Positions 10,759 through 22,624 of a DNA stretch of 64,000 nt are shown piece by piece (positions within the stretch are counted from its first letter, which is position 1; each line of letters begins with the position of its first letter). Source of the stretch: Pascua guehoae (lineage: Eukaryota; Basidiomycota; Tremellomycetes; Trichosporonales; Trichosporonaceae). A model generated the notes under the pieces. That model had not been told where the DNA came from. It ran no database searches and saw nothing but the letters and a program-made list of their open reading frames with translations. The stretch is taken from NCBI GenBank assembly GCA_001600415.1, contig BCJX01000020.1, forward strand, positions 335,836 through 399,835, written 5' to 3'. The position numbers were made by a program, and so were the translations under genes.

Positions 10759-12013
10759 GTCAGGATGGAGGTAGGTGGAGAGATAGGGATTGGAGAATAG
10801 AGAATGGGAAGAGACGACGACGGCGACGACGACGACGGGGACGAGGACGGGGGCCGAGTCGAAAAGTCGCGCTGGTTTGTGTACGTTTAGCCGATTGTAT
10901 TGTACGATTGTTGCCTATCAAAGTGCGTGCCTTTTCTGGGGCAGATCCAGGGAACAGGGAACACTCTGTGCCAAGGACGCACGGCCGATTCCACAGACGC
11001 CACAGGAAGTAAAATGGGGCCAGAGGGGATTTAAATCAACTGGAACGATGGAGAGGAGGGGGAGGGTGGCAAGGCGTGCTCTGTATGCAAGGCATTTATT
11101 GCATTGCCTGGCCTGCATGGGCAGGTGGCAAGACTGATTCGACTTGTTGGTTGTCGGTCGTGGGCGGCAAGCTACATGGGCAATGGGTGGCCAATTCCAA
11201 TTCTAGAGACGATTTCCGACATTGGAAAGTGGCGTTTTGTTAGTCGTCTGGGACGGAGATTGAGACATGTCCACACTGTGCTTGCCTCATGGCTGTGGCA
11301 CTTTGGTAGGGGCCCATCTGTGGCGTAGTCCACGATCCGTCCGCTGACAACCCACAACACCACATGCGCTACAGCCCGATACTGACAGCTTCCGCTCGCT
11401 GACGAGCTTGCCTGGTTAGGACTGCACCATGCCAGTAATAACATCCACCCAGCCACCACCACATTACTCTTAATGGGCTCACGTAAACCCAACGCCAGAT
11501 GATCACATCCATCTCGTTCTTGGCGGCCGACAAGGCACCGGGGTTAACCTCACCATGCATACCACTACCCCACCGAATACTGATATGGAAAGGTGAGGTT
11601 GATCAGGATCCACTCAGCCTGCGCGTGCAAGTATATGGACTGCTATAGAAGATGAAAACGAGACCGGAGGCCATCCCTGTCATTAGCCACCAGGTGTTTG
11701 ATGTAGGACGCGAACTCTTCACTTCTTCACTCTTACATTCACCACCATGACTATTGCTCTCGCCACCACCTTTACTCTCACCGCTGCCTTCGCCCTCGCC
11801 ACCCTCAACATTACCATCCCCCCAACCTTCATCTCCACCTTCATCTCCACCATATCCACCTTCATCCCCACTGTTACCACCACCGTTACCACCACTGTTA
11901 CCACCACCGTTACCACCACCATCCCCACCACCCTCAGTAACATTTCGCCTACACAACCCATACCTTTTCGACCCCCCAGCACTGCACGAGACCCTCCCCC
12001 CACCGTCCTCGTA
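10759..12013. other. Intergenic: PDX2 upstream region to tRNA-Val
   Basis: No gene supported. There is a GAC/GGA-rich stretch at about 10805-10860. A long ACC/TTC low-complexity tract lies at about 11740-11940, with irregular CACCGTTACCAC units. Small frames here are compositionally biased and match no family I recognise. Confidence 0.5.
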
Positions 12014-12122
12014 GGCGATTTAGCTCAGTTGGTTAGAGCGCACGCTTCACACCCACCCCACGAGAAATCATTGGGGATTACGTAAACGCGTGAGGTCGAC
12101 AGTTCGACCCTGTCAATGGTCA
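12014..12122 (+). tRNA. tRNA-Val (anticodon CAC) with intron
   Basis: The cloverleaf was built by hand. Acceptor GGCGATT (12014-12020) pairs with AATGGTC (12115-12121) with one G-G mismatch and one wobble. D arm: GCTC..GAGC. Anticodon stem: CACGC (12041-12045) with GCGTG (12088-12092). T arm: perfect GACAG/CTGTC around TTCGACC. The anticodon CAC is at 12048-12050. About 35 nt of intron follow base 37 (about 12052-12086). A TTTTT Pol III terminator follows at 12124-12128. The isotype rests on the anticodon. Confidence 0.85.
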
Positions 12123-13028
12123 CTTTTTGGGTCTTGTGAGTGAGTTGGAGAGCGGGGCGGAAGACTTGGGTGGGTCGGTGGGTTTGGCGGGACAAGTTGG
12201 GGTGGGTACGACTGCGACGCACGCCCCACTCTGCGGGGCTCACCACGACTCGTGTTGGATTTTTTGCCGAGTAAAAAGGGTTTCGATGCTGTTGAGCGGG
12301 CAGAGATGTTACGACAGCTCGACTGTGCTCGCCTTAGTTCAGTGGTTGGGATTTTTACGTAGTGCCTCCTACGCGACTTGGTTTGAAGCTATGGATCGAC
12401 CTCGGGGTTAGTAACTGCCTACTCGCTATTTTCAATCGGTGATCACTATATTAGGGTCGCCCGCTCAGTTCGGGTAGAAGGCAGTGAGCCGTGTCGTGGG
12501 ATACTGTAGTCTTTTTGCTATGTCTTGTCCTGGGTTTCGGGGGGTGAGAATGAGTGGGGACAAAGTTCAAGTGTGGCTGGGTGTGCGATCTCACAAGCGT
12601 GGTCAGAGGTGATGAAAAGCGGTGCCAGAGCGTTGCGTGTGCGGGCGGAAGGTGTGCAGGCCGAACGAGTGTGTTCTGAACGGCCTGAACGGTTAGAACG
12701 AGTGCGGTTAGAGCGAGTGTGGTCAGGCTGAGTACGGTCAGAGTGCGGCCAGAACCTGCACGGTCACAACGAGTATCATGTACATACCGCCTTGTACTCG
12801 CGTGCTCGGACACATCTTTCCCTACACATGTCCCTACACATGTCCCTACACATGTCCCTACACATGTCCCTACACATGTCCCTACACATGTCTCGTTTCT
12901 CCTCTCATCTCAACAAATCATTGTTGCCACGTAAACCGAATATTAGCCACCCAAGAGGTACAAAGTGGGCAGCCCCATACAATCTCCTCCATGCACACCT
13001 GCGGCCCCATTACACTTCAAACCCATAC
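12123..13028. other. Intergenic after tRNA-Val
   Basis: No gene seen. CGCCTTAGTTCAGTGGTT near 12332-12349 resembles a tRNA 5' half and may be a decayed duplicate of the tRNA-Val. A degenerate tandem pattern (variants of GGTTAGAGCGAGTGC) runs from about 12660 to 12770, followed by a clean minisatellite. Confidence 0.5.
12819..12890. repeat. Minisatellite, 12-bp unit x 6
   Basis: TCCCTACACATG is repeated six times without a mismatch. Each unit boundary creates the palindrome ACATGT. Confidence 0.95.
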
Positions 13029-15329
13029 TCAATCATATCGGCTGACCTTTGGCGCGAGGCGGTGAACGCGCTTGCGCTCGCTCTCGGTATCGTTTGAAAC
13101 CGCCGCGCGCTCAAAGTCAACCAGACGCAGCTCGCCCGTGGTCCGGTGGCGCATAATGTTGCGCATGGCGAGGTCGTTGTGGACGACGCCAGCGGCATGG
13201 AGGCGGTCGTAGAGGAGGCGGATTGACGCGCTGGGAGATGTGTCAGCGGGACGTGTCGCGAACAGTCTCGGCGGCATTTGGGACTTACCGGTCAAGAGCC
13301 GGGATGGCGAGCCATGGCAGGTCCCACTCGTTTCCGATCGGGTCGCCCGCGTCCTGGATGAGGGAGAGGAAGACCTCTGTGCCGCCCCGGATAGTCGCAG
13401 AGAAGAGGCCAATGTACCACGGCGTGACGTGGCCCTGGAGCTGCAAGAGCTGGCGCGTGTACAGGCGCCCCTCGCCGAGGACGCGGCGGCGCCTCTCTGC
13501 CACCTCGTCGGGCGTCGGGTTGCGGATGGTCGTGACCTCTTCGCCGTCCTGGGTGTCGTGCTCGCGCACGAGCGCGCTCGGGACGGTCAGTTTGGCCACG
13601 AGCGGCACGGGCGTCCCTGTGGGTGCGCGGAGCGTTGCCTCAAACACATCGCCGGACGAGCCCGAGCCGATGAATCCCCCGATTGTCAGGTGGGCCGCTG
13701 TGGCTGGGTCCAATGGGGCGGGAGGCGCACCGCCTGTCGAGGACGACTCGGAGTCGGCGTCTTCAGACCCCGAGCTGCCCGCGGCCTCATCCTTGGACAC
13801 CTTTGCTGGTCCACCCGTTCTGGACTCTTTGGGGTCGGGACGGGGGAGTTGGCGCACAAACTGCCTCCCCACCAGCTCGCGCAGGGCGGCGTCGGAACAC
13901 TGGGCCTCTTCGAGGTCGACATTGAGGTGGAGCGGCTGGCGAAAGTGTCAGGATTGCGCACGTCAAGGCCGACGTAGACTCACAGGATGGCGGTGGAGCA
14001 TGCGTACCACACTCTCTTTGACGGGCGGCGTGCTCTGCACGGGTTGCACATCCGTAACGGGCGGTGTGCCGACTGCCGACACGGCAGACATCGACTTTCT
14101 CCTCGAGGGTTTGAGTGGTAGCCACAGGACCTGGTCGATGAAGAGGTCGACGGGTGCAGACGACGGAGGGCCCGAGCACAAGAGCTCGACCATGATGCCG
14201 AGCATGGAGAGCTGGTCGGCCTCGAGGTGGCTTGCCGACACTGGGTCACTGACAAGGATACGATTTCTGCCGTCGAGCTCGAGCACAGTGTACTCTGCGG
14301 CGTTTGCCGAAATGACATACTTCCACCGGTTGGCGTGCATCTCGCGAAATGTCTGGTGTGAGCGGCACTCCAAGCAAAGACACGAGTATTACACTTGTCG
14401 CTCACCTGCATGATACGCTTGACCTGCTCGACATGGAGGTCGCCGCACTCTGGAATGGGCTTTGACTTTGTCGAAGGCGTAGCGACGCAGATGGTGACAT
14501 CTCCGCGCGCCAGCGCCTCGCGGAGGGGCTTGTTGAGGTCGGACGTCCTGCATTCCAGGCCCGCATTGCCGCCGAGGACCTGGAAATCGCCCGTCCCACG
14601 GACTTCGGAACGGGTCACTCGCCAGTGGCGGACTTTGGACGCCGTGCGCTGGTCTGGGGAAAAGGCCTCCGAGGCGGCCAGGGTACTGGCCAGGGGCACA
14701 AGGCAGGTGAGGACCGCAGCGTGGAAGACGAGCTCTGCGCGGCGCTCAAAGGGCGCATTGGGCGCCGTGGCCAGGTGGCGGTGGAGGGTCATCCACGCCG
14801 CCAGCGACGTGTGCACGTCTGCGAGGGGCAGGGACGGCGCGCGCTCGGTGGCAGCCGGCTCCAGGCGGCCGAGGAGAGACTGGTACAGGCGCGCATTGAG
14901 GGTTGGGTCGTGCCGGACCTCGACGACGGCGTCGGCAGAGCACTGCCGCATCAGGTTGACAGACGCAATGTCGTCGTCGGTCGCCTCGCGCGTCCGCGGC
15001 GACGCCTGCCGGCTCGTCTGTGGCGTGGTCCGCCGGCTCGAGCCCGGCGTGCCCCGCCAGCTCCCGTGGGGCGTGAACCGCAGGCTCGCGCCGACTCGTG
15101 TGGCCAGATCGCCCAGGGGGTGTGGAGCCGCCTGGTCATTGTCGAAACTCGAGGCAGGCAGAGCTGGCGCGGAAGAAAATGGAAACTGTGGCAAGTATTG
15201 CGACAGGAGCGCCTCGCGCAGCGAACCGGGCCCAGACGGGCTCCCCACGTGCGTCGCCGAGATGGGCTTGTCGCCAATGGCAAAGTAGAGTGCCGGGGTA
15301 AAGAATGGCGGGGCTTGGCCTGCGTCCAT
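13029..15329 (-). CDS. Atypical eukaryotic-type protein kinase (fungal, multi-domain)
   Basis: Exons (minus): 14406-15329, 13984-14352, 13289-13935, 13029-13230; 713 residues. The C-terminal third is kinase-like: glycine loop GGFIGSGSSGDVF (about 518-530), candidate ATP-lysine in PLVAKLTV (Lys546), catalytic loop VVHNDLAMRNIM with Asp666 and Asn671, and metal Asp685 in VDFERA. HRD is thus HND and DFG is DFE, but the acidic residues and the Asn are kept, so activity is plausible. The protein ends only about 27 residues after DFE, so the C-lobe is very short. The N-terminal 430 residues contain a conserved-looking alpha/beta region (WKYVISANAAEYTVLEL) resembling the extra N-terminal part of fungal FunK1-like kinases. 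Substrate unknown. An upstream in-frame ATG at 15551 was set aside because that stretch reads as leader. The exon 2 acceptor could alternatively lie 15 nt earlier, in frame. Confidence 0.65.
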
Positions 15330-16673
15330 GGTGGTCACCTGGGGTGTTGATGGGCGAGTGTTGTAGAGACGGTCTACTTGGCAGATGGGATGAGATGCGT
15401 GGTTGGGGCAGGATGACGGCGGGGGGGTGTGGCGGCTCGGGTATGTAGAGGCCACTGTGTGGTTATCTCGAGGACATGTGACTAACCGCCGTTTCGGGCT
15501 CCGTGGGGCCCCTAAACGGGTGTTGTTTGTGAGGCGTCGTGATAAAACCATCTCAACTGCCTACCAGGCCGCCACCCAACTTATGCATGCACATACCATA
15601 TAAGAACTATATAGTATGCACGCATGCCTGAGTACCCGACGCAAACTTCATGGCACAGGCGTCCCCTAAGCTATAGGAGACCTACAGAAGACCCCAAGTT
15701 CAGATGGCCCACAGGGGGGCGACTCCCAGCAAGTCACCGGCCACACGACGTTGTTCTTACAGTAAAGCCACTGGGTCGAGGAGCCATGAAGCTGTCATTG
15801 GTGCGGGGGCACCTATTACGCTGGAAAACAACTGAGGAGCTCCAGAAGTTGAGCCCACGCCGCGGCAGACAGACATGCAATGGGCCGCTGGCCATTTCGC
15901 TTCGCTCGGCTGCCCTGTGCAGTTGGTTACAGTGTCAAGAGGGGACAGGAACGTGGTACCTTGTAATCTAGCGATTGGAGGTTCAAGCGGAGGAGCACCG
16001 TGCTTGTGATTGATGCTCAGGATGTGTGATGCCGCTCAGACAATGGGACAATGAGACGAACGACAATGAACATCTCAGGGCACGCTTCGCTCAGGCCTCT
16101 TCTTGTTTGGTTCCAAGGCCTCGTAAACCTTGGCAGTATCTCTTCCACTGATCACTTGAGTTCCTCCCTCTCAGGGATGCATGCAGTCGTATTAACAAAG
16201 GTCTCTCCTTTGGTCCTGCTGTTGCACTCCGCCTTGAACTCGATGCTAACCATTGGTCAACAAAAGAAAGCAAACCCGGGTGGCTGAACTTTGATATGCT
16301 TCCGCCCTGCTCCATCACACCACTTGGGGCTGCCACAAACACTCGCGTTTGTCTATGAGGATGAGATACATCATGCTACGGAGAGCAAGCCTGCTTGCGC
16401 TATTAACCATTTTACGTGCAACCGGTACACGTGTGAAAGAAAAAAAAAGAGGTGGAAAGTCGTGAGATCCCCGGAAATCCCATCGTTCGTCGCTGTCGTG
16501 TGGCATTTGGCCTGTTGGGCGGGAGCCAGCTCCCGTCCGCCAACCGATTCGTCCTTCTATGATTGTGACCGAGAAACGTGCCTCTAAGCGTTCTTAACCG
16601 CTCTTCGAGTACCACGAGACGTAGCTGTTCAGTGTTAGCATGGCATTCCAGACAAATTAGCCTCCATCACAAC
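15330..16673. other. Intergenic between kinase gene and GH16 gene
   Basis: No gene supported. An imperfect inverted sequence GCATGCACATAC..GTATGCACGCATGC lies at about 15583-15626 around an AT-rich TATAAG/CTATATAG core. Otherwise I see only short unrelated frames. Confidence 0.5.
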
Positions 16674-17993
16674 TCACTTGACCGTCCAGTAGGCCTCCTT
16701 GAACTTGTCGCCGTTGTTGAGGACGTAGTCGGAGCACGAGTCGTAGCCGGTCGAGGCAGCGCAGCTAGCACCCCAGGCACCTCCGGCCCAGTCACCGCAA
16801 AGGGTGGTGTCGAAGATGTTGATCATGTCGTAGAAGTGCGAGGTCATGTCACAGCTGGTCGAAGGGTAGTTGCCGACAGGAGTTCCCCAGCTGGAAGGGT
16901 TGGGGGAGCCGTCGGTAATGTCCTGGGGAATCTTGCCACGGGGGAACCACCAGATCTTGACGCCTTCGTCCTCGACAAGGGTGGCGTAGACACCGCCGTT
17001 GTTCGAGTTGAAGCCAGGGCCGTACGCGTCCGTGTTGATGCGGTCCTGAACACCGCAGCCCTGGTTGCCAGTGTTGGCCGACGAGCAGTCGTAGGCGTCA
17101 AAGCCGTTGCTGTCAACAATCTTGCCGGTCTGGCCGTCGTCAATGTTCTTGGGCATCGTGCAGCCCTGGCCGGTGTGGAGCGAAACCTGGTTCATCTTGT
17201 CGTCGTTGACACCCTCGAGAATGTCAATCTCGCCGCCCTCGGGCCAGTTGGGACCGTTCTGCCACCAAGCGGGCCAGGTGGCACAGCCAGTGGGCATGTG
17301 CTCGGCGTCCATGAGGACAAGACCCTTGTTCCACGAGCGGTTGCTGTGGATGCGAACCGACTTGCGACCACCCTGGACCACCTGGGTGGTGTCGACGCGC
17401 ATAATGACCTTGCCGTCGACGACCTCGATCAGGTTGTTGCTCTCGGCATTACCCTGGTCGAGGTATTCAACAGTGCCGTGGGTGGGGTCGTCCCAGCTCC
17501 AGAAGTTCCAGTGGCTCCAGAAGTCGTCACCGGCGGCGCGCTCAAGGAGCTTGTACTCGGACGAGCTGTTTTCGGACGGGAGGGTCGAGCTGCCACCGGT
17601 AGAGCCAGAGGACGAAGGTGAAGAGGCAGAGGACGAAGACGACCCAGAGCCGTCGTCGCCGCCCGAGGCCGAGCTAGAACCGCCGGTCGCAGACGCAGAC
17701 GGGGAGCCGCCGGTGGGGGTAGCAGACGCCGACGAGTCGTCGCAGCTGGTGCTCTTGTTGTTCTTCCAGCTGTTCTTCTTGCGGCGGACGAGGCGGCGCG
17801 ACTTGCCAGTCTTGGGGTCGGTGACGATGCGAACTTGGTTGCGCTCGGCGAGGGTAGCAGTCGTAGAGTTGCGGGCCGCGAGATCCAGCTCGCGACGAGC
17901 AGCAACGTTACGGCCAAAGGGGATGGTGGCAGCCGAGGCACCAGGTGCCAGCGACGAGACGAGGAGGGGGATGAGTGCAAGGGTGGCGAGCAT
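16674..17993 (-). CDS. Secreted GH16-family endo-beta-glucanase
   Basis: Single exon, 439 residues. A signal peptide is visible (MLATLALIPLLVSSLAPGAS, then AA-TI). A basic stretch follows (RRLVRRKKNSWKNNK, about 66-80), then a Ser/Gly linker (about 84-145) and the catalytic domain. The GH16 active site is GGEIDILEGV, with nucleophile Glu255, assisting Asp257 and acid/base Glu260. Further family features are WPAWWQNGPNWP before it and HTGQGCTMP after it. The protein most likely acts on beta-1,3(4)-glucan outside the cell or in the wall. The KKRR-type stretch before the linker may be a propeptide processing region; this is inference. The start chosen gives the signal peptide directly; longer upstream frames run through a GT repeat and are not credible. 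Confidence 0.92.
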   Translation of the reverse strand: MLATLALIPLLVSSLAPGASAATIPFGRNVAARRELDLAARNSTTATLAERNQVRIVTDPKTGKSRRLVRRKKNSWKNNKSTSCDDSSASATPTGGSPSASATGGSSSASGGDDGSGSSSSSASSPSSSGSTGGSSTLPSENSSSEYKLLERAAGDDFWSHWNFWSWDDPTHGTVEYLDQGNAESNNLIEVVDGKVIMRVDTTQVVQGGRKSVRIHSNRSWNKGLVLMDAEHMPTGCATWPAWWQNGPNWPEGGEIDILEGVNDDKMNQVSLHTGQGCTMPKNIDDGQTGKIVDSNGFDAYDCSSANTGNQGCGVQDRINTDAYGPGFNSNNGGVYATLVEDEGVKIWWFPRGKIPQDITDGSPNPSSWGTPVGNYPSTSCDMTSHFYDMINIFDTTLCGDWAGGAWGASCAASTGYDSCSDYVLNNGDKFKEAYWTVK

Positions 17994-18235
17994 GATGTCG
18001 AGTTGTTGGAGTGAGTGTTGTCGAAGTGGAAAGTGGCGAGAGCAAGGGGAGATGGGTGATGAGGAAGTGAAGAGAGCAGAGGGAGATGGGATTAAGAGGA
18101 CTTGGCGACTAGCGCTTATTCGACCTGCGAAAGATGGTCCTACTTGGTGATGGGGGGATGGGGGAGACGCACAGCGTCGAGTCTGTGATATAAACCCATC
18201 ACAACGGGGGCAAAGTGACCGGGGTAAACAGGAGG

Positions 18236-18240
<5 letters not shown>

Positions 18241-18278
<38 letters not shown>
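18241..18278. repeat. (GT)19 microsatellite
   Basis: Uninterrupted GT dinucleotide run, 250 nt upstream of the GH16 start codon, followed by a short TTTGTGTGT extension. Confidence 0.97.
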
Positions 18279-18281
<3 letters not shown>

Positions 18282-21255
18282 TGTGTCGTGTGAGGTGATG
18301 GGAGGCGAATGTTGATGGGGGTAGGGGCCGCCAGGGGCAGGAGACAAAAGACAAGGAGAACGGACAAGTTGTGATAGAGGCGTTTTGGACAAACATGCAC
18401 GGACGTCGTGATGTAGGTGACGAGGTGTTTTGTTTGCAGACATGAGACGCGTTTGGACATGGGGAGTTGACCAGGGGAATGATGAAATCAGGAGTAGGAG
18501 GCCCCGGTGTCGTCGGAGTCATGGATGGAAAAGGGGGCCGAAACGATTCGAGTCGAGACGGGTGGGGTTGTAGCCAGGGGTAGTGTCGGAGACATGTAAT
18601 GTCGGGGGTTGCCACAAGGCGGTGTTGGTTCCGTGCACCGAGCGATATTATAGCAGCCACAGGAACGCAAGATGCAATGTTCCGAAGTGGCCCATGTAAG
18701 CCAACATGACCGGTGATAGATGCGGCGGACGGGGTATGAGGGGAGCGGAATAGATGTTGTCGCAAAGAATGGAGAGCAAGTGTCAGCGTCGACATTTCTA
18801 CACCGCCACGGTCCTCAAATAGCATCCAGCGGTAGCCGCAGCACGACGAACAGTCGCCGGCGTGGCATCCATCCACCGCCATCGTTTACACCGCTGAGGG
18901 CTAGCGATGGCGGGCTGGGTGCGGTCTGCCAGGTAGCGACGGCAGTAAACAACTCGGCGTCGAGATGTTGACTGCCTTGCTGTTCGTTTGCCGCTGCCTA
19001 GACACCGCTGGCGTATACGAGGTGTGCAGAACTCACGAGAATCTGAGAGCAGAGGAGGTTTGGGTGAGGTTGGGTGAGAAGAAAAGAAAGAAAGAAGGAG
19101 AGAGAGACGTTTTGATGAGTGGGGGGGGGGCATGGGCGTCGTCGGCGAGCTGGCGGCGGGTGTGGACGGGAGCTGTCGGGAAACGGTTGGTTGGTCGTCG
19201 AGTCTGGCTGGGTTAGCTCTGCAGGCACTGCTGACTGGCTAGCACGGGTTGGCACGTCGTTGTAGACCCTCGACCGCGACCGCGCCAGAGGCTGGGTGGC
19301 TTGAGGGGCATTTGGTGGCGGTGTGCATGGGTTCGTCGACTACCAAGAGTTATGCAAACGAGGACGAGAGAGCGATGCCATTGTTGTCTGCGGGCGGTGT
19401 GCATACCCAAACCCTCTTTGTCCCATCCGATGCACATGCGACGCACACATCCCTGGACAGCTGGACACGCTGTTCCTGATTCCATATGTTCCTGAACATT
19501 GCCGTCAATCCCCTCGCGCACACCCCGGGCATCTTTGGCTCGCCGTACCGCCGTGCTTTTATTCTGGGCCAAAACTCCTGCTTCCCCTTGGCTTGCCCCC
19601 CAGCCCCTACATACCACTGACGACAGGGTGGCGCGACGCGACTTGGCTCTCGTGTCCCCTCCCTCTCTCCTCGTTCCTCACTCATGGCACACATACGCTG
19701 CCTGCGCATTAAAATTGTCAACTTTGCCCTCAATCAATACTCCGACATTGGCTCCTGGCCAAGTCTCGCCTCTGATCTCTGATGGACATGAGTGATTCTG
19801 CGTACAGTACGTGGGTGCAATGCGTGTGCACGGACCCTTGTTAATCGGGGATCGGGGACCCAGAAGAGAGATCGAAAGGGAGAGAGAATGTCTGTATGTG
19901 TCTGTGCTGGGGCGCTGGAACAAAGAACAAGGCAATGCAGGCAGAGCAGGCACATCTTCACAGGCAACCCTATGCACCACCGCAGCGCGCAGCAACCCCC
20001 TTGTTGTCAAACTTCATACCTTGCAAACGCGTCGCACAATGGCCGGGGAGAGGAATGCACAGCATGCCCACCGAGAGCACTTGCGCACAAGACGCGTCCA
20101 GCACTACTCTATGGGACATCGAATTTAGTCCATGGGGTATTCATATCTTCCGTACTTGTGCCCGTAATAAACACTGAAATGCACAATCAGCCCGACGCGA
20201 CGACCCGCCTGCCCGCGCATGCACTCTGGACTGTGGCTGCGAGGCTGCGAGTCAGCCTGGCTGCGTGCGCAAAATGATGGCATTTGAGAACGCAGGAGTG
20301 TTCCAGGGTCTCTGGGCCCAGTGGATTCAGGGGCTATGAGCGCGTCGCATTTCAAGTTCAGGGGTGAGTAGTAGTAGTGTTTGACCCAGTAGTTTAGTGT
20401 CTTGATGTAATGTCGACCAGCCATTCCAAAATGGCGTCCTCTTCATCTCTTGGCTCTTGGCCTGGCATGACCCACGAACCCACCCAAGAGTAACAAGAGT
20501 AACGTGCAAACGTGCACCAAATGTCCATGCACCTTGCATATTGTACCTTCTGTCAGGCTGCACTGCACTGCACGTCCTGCACGATCGCCACTCGCTCGCT
20601 CGCTCGCTCCGTCCACAGGGTCGTCGTATGCAAAGTCCCCGGCGCTATCTGCTGCGAGGGGCGCTGCCCGATGAATGCCCTCCTTCCTGATTGCGGGATC
20701 CATCACCCCCGCCTATTCGAACGCAATGTCCCGCCTCCGAGACCTAGTGGCCGCTCCACCCTTGGGCCACCTCATTCACCAGAACTACTCTTCCTTGCCC
20801 AAAGGCCAAAAGGCGAGGCGGCTGGTCATAAAAGCTGGCTTGGCTTGGCTTCTTGGCGTTGTCCTTCCCACGTCGCATCACATTCGCCACTCATCCTCCC
20901 GCAGAGCCCGCATGTCCGCAGCCACAGGGCGAGCATGCAGCAACAATCACCGCAAACAACAATATCAGCTCCCACTCAATGCCCACCAACCACACGTGCA
21001 CTGACCTACGGTGATACGGTGAATGCACTGACCGCACAGTCCGGTGCATTGCATTTTCTTCCGCACGTTGCACCCCGCACAGAGAGCTCGGTGCGGTATG
21101 CATCGCACCGACATATGGCGGTGCGAGCGTGCTCCGGGGTGTTCGCGAGCACGGTGAACCCATGCGGGGCACAGCAGATCCGATCTCGTGATCCGATCTC
21201 TGGCGGTGACGACGCTCCAGTCCGCACGGTGCACTGTACCAGCGTATGCAGCGTA

Positions 21256-21315
21256 GGTACCAGGGATGCGGACACGAACCAGGACTAGGACCGACCGTCC
21301 TGGTGCCCTGGTACC
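21256..21315. repeat. Nested inverted repeat, 60 bp
   Basis: The outer arms GGTACCAGGG (21256-21265) and CCCTGGTACC (21306-21315) are exact complements. Inside them ACCAGGAC (21278-21285) pairs exactly with GTCCTGGT (21297-21304). Together they can form one interrupted hairpin or cruciform. Confidence 0.9.
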
Positions 21316-22516
21316 AGCCCCGACCCAGGACGAACAATAATACACTCCCTTGCGGCACAGGCCAACGACGTCTGTGAGAGGGTGACAACGTCAATCGCAA
21401 TCGCACAGATGCTGCGGTCGGCGATCACTCGGTCCTACAAACTACAGTATCATCCCCTTCACGACGTTTCCGGCACTTCTAGTGCCAGCATCCGCATCGC
21501 CCAACGGCCCCATCTCGAGCAGAGACCGAGGAGTCGGCGGTTTCAGCACCGCACCAGCACATTTGGAAACGAGGCGGTGGCATGGACAACGCACCGCAGA
21601 GAGGAAATGATGTGCCTGCGCGGTCCCGCATTACCGTCATCCACTCGGCCACTCTACCATCAACCAAAACGGCGCGGCATGCGGCATTGCGTAGCAATCA
21701 CCATGCACAGCCGGCACCGCATGCACCGCAACCCTATTGCAAGGCACACCCCGTGCACCCCCACTACCCCTTGCCGCCGGCAGTTGCCAATATGCTGCAG
21801 CAGCAGAGTCTGGGCCCGGGGTACGCGTACCACTGCTCTCAGGAGCTTGTGCGCACATATGGGTCAGGGTGGCCGTTGGGTCAGGCATCAACCGTCGAGG
21901 CGTCGTCGTTAACCATGATATCGTTTGGCAGTGCTTTGCTGTGCACCTCGAGTCTACGTCTGCGAGGAAACAACGTAACCGTTGTATTTACGGCCGCGGT
22001 GTTAACCTACCACAGGGACAGGCGCACCCTAGGCGGTACAGGTGGATGAGCCTGGAAAACTCTGCATGGAGGTGAGGCGCGTCCTTCATGGCGTATGTGA
22101 GGCGGACCCACAGAGCACCCGCCGAGCACACACGCAACACCCTCGTACACCCATGTACATGGTACACCCATGCACCCAGCGGTCGTTGCGCCGTGGATGC
22201 TTTGTCGCCCTCGTGCCGTCAGTCGGTAGCTGGCAGTACAGTATACCGCCGCTGCCAAAAGGACACTTCAGTGTACAGTTCGAGGCAATGGGTACGGGGA
22301 GTGAGCATCAAGCTAGGGCCACTGTGGGGTACCGAAGAGAACAGAGCAGTGGCACTGGGTCTGCGCAGGCCATGACCATTGTCGTTCAGAATACGGCCAA
22401 CTACGTTCCACCGTCGTATTAGGATAGTAGTGCCACCATGTCGTCGATTGTCAACGGCCCATTCTCCGGTCTACTCATTGTCCTATACCCGCTCTCGGGG
22501 TCATGGAGACCGCAGC

Positions 22517-22624
22517 CCTCGACAATGCCCGTGACAATGCCCTCGACAATGCCCTTGACAATGCCCTCGACAATGCCCTTGACAATGCCCTCGACAATGC
22601 CCTTGACAATGCCCTTGACAATGT
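22517..22624. repeat. Minisatellite, 12-bp unit x 9
   Basis: The units alternate between CCTCGACAATGC and CCTTGACAATGC, giving a partly 24-bp higher-order period. The array is open in several frames because the unit length is a multiple of three, so the open frame is not evidence of a gene. Confidence 0.92.

Noticed and set aside
11603..11956. Gly/Glu-rich minus-strand frame, and a Thr-rich plus-strand frame over the same bases
   Set aside because: Both are translations of the ACC-rich low-complexity tract; open frames are expected from trinucleotide-like repeats.
12332..12420. Possible second tRNA after tRNA-Val
   Set aside because: An A-box-like CTTAGTTCAGTGG is present, but there is no matching T arm or acceptor stem and no proper B box.
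20512..21288. 258-codon open frame on the plus strand
   Set aside because: Overlaps the nested inverted repeat and equally long frames on the other strand; composition is not protein-like.
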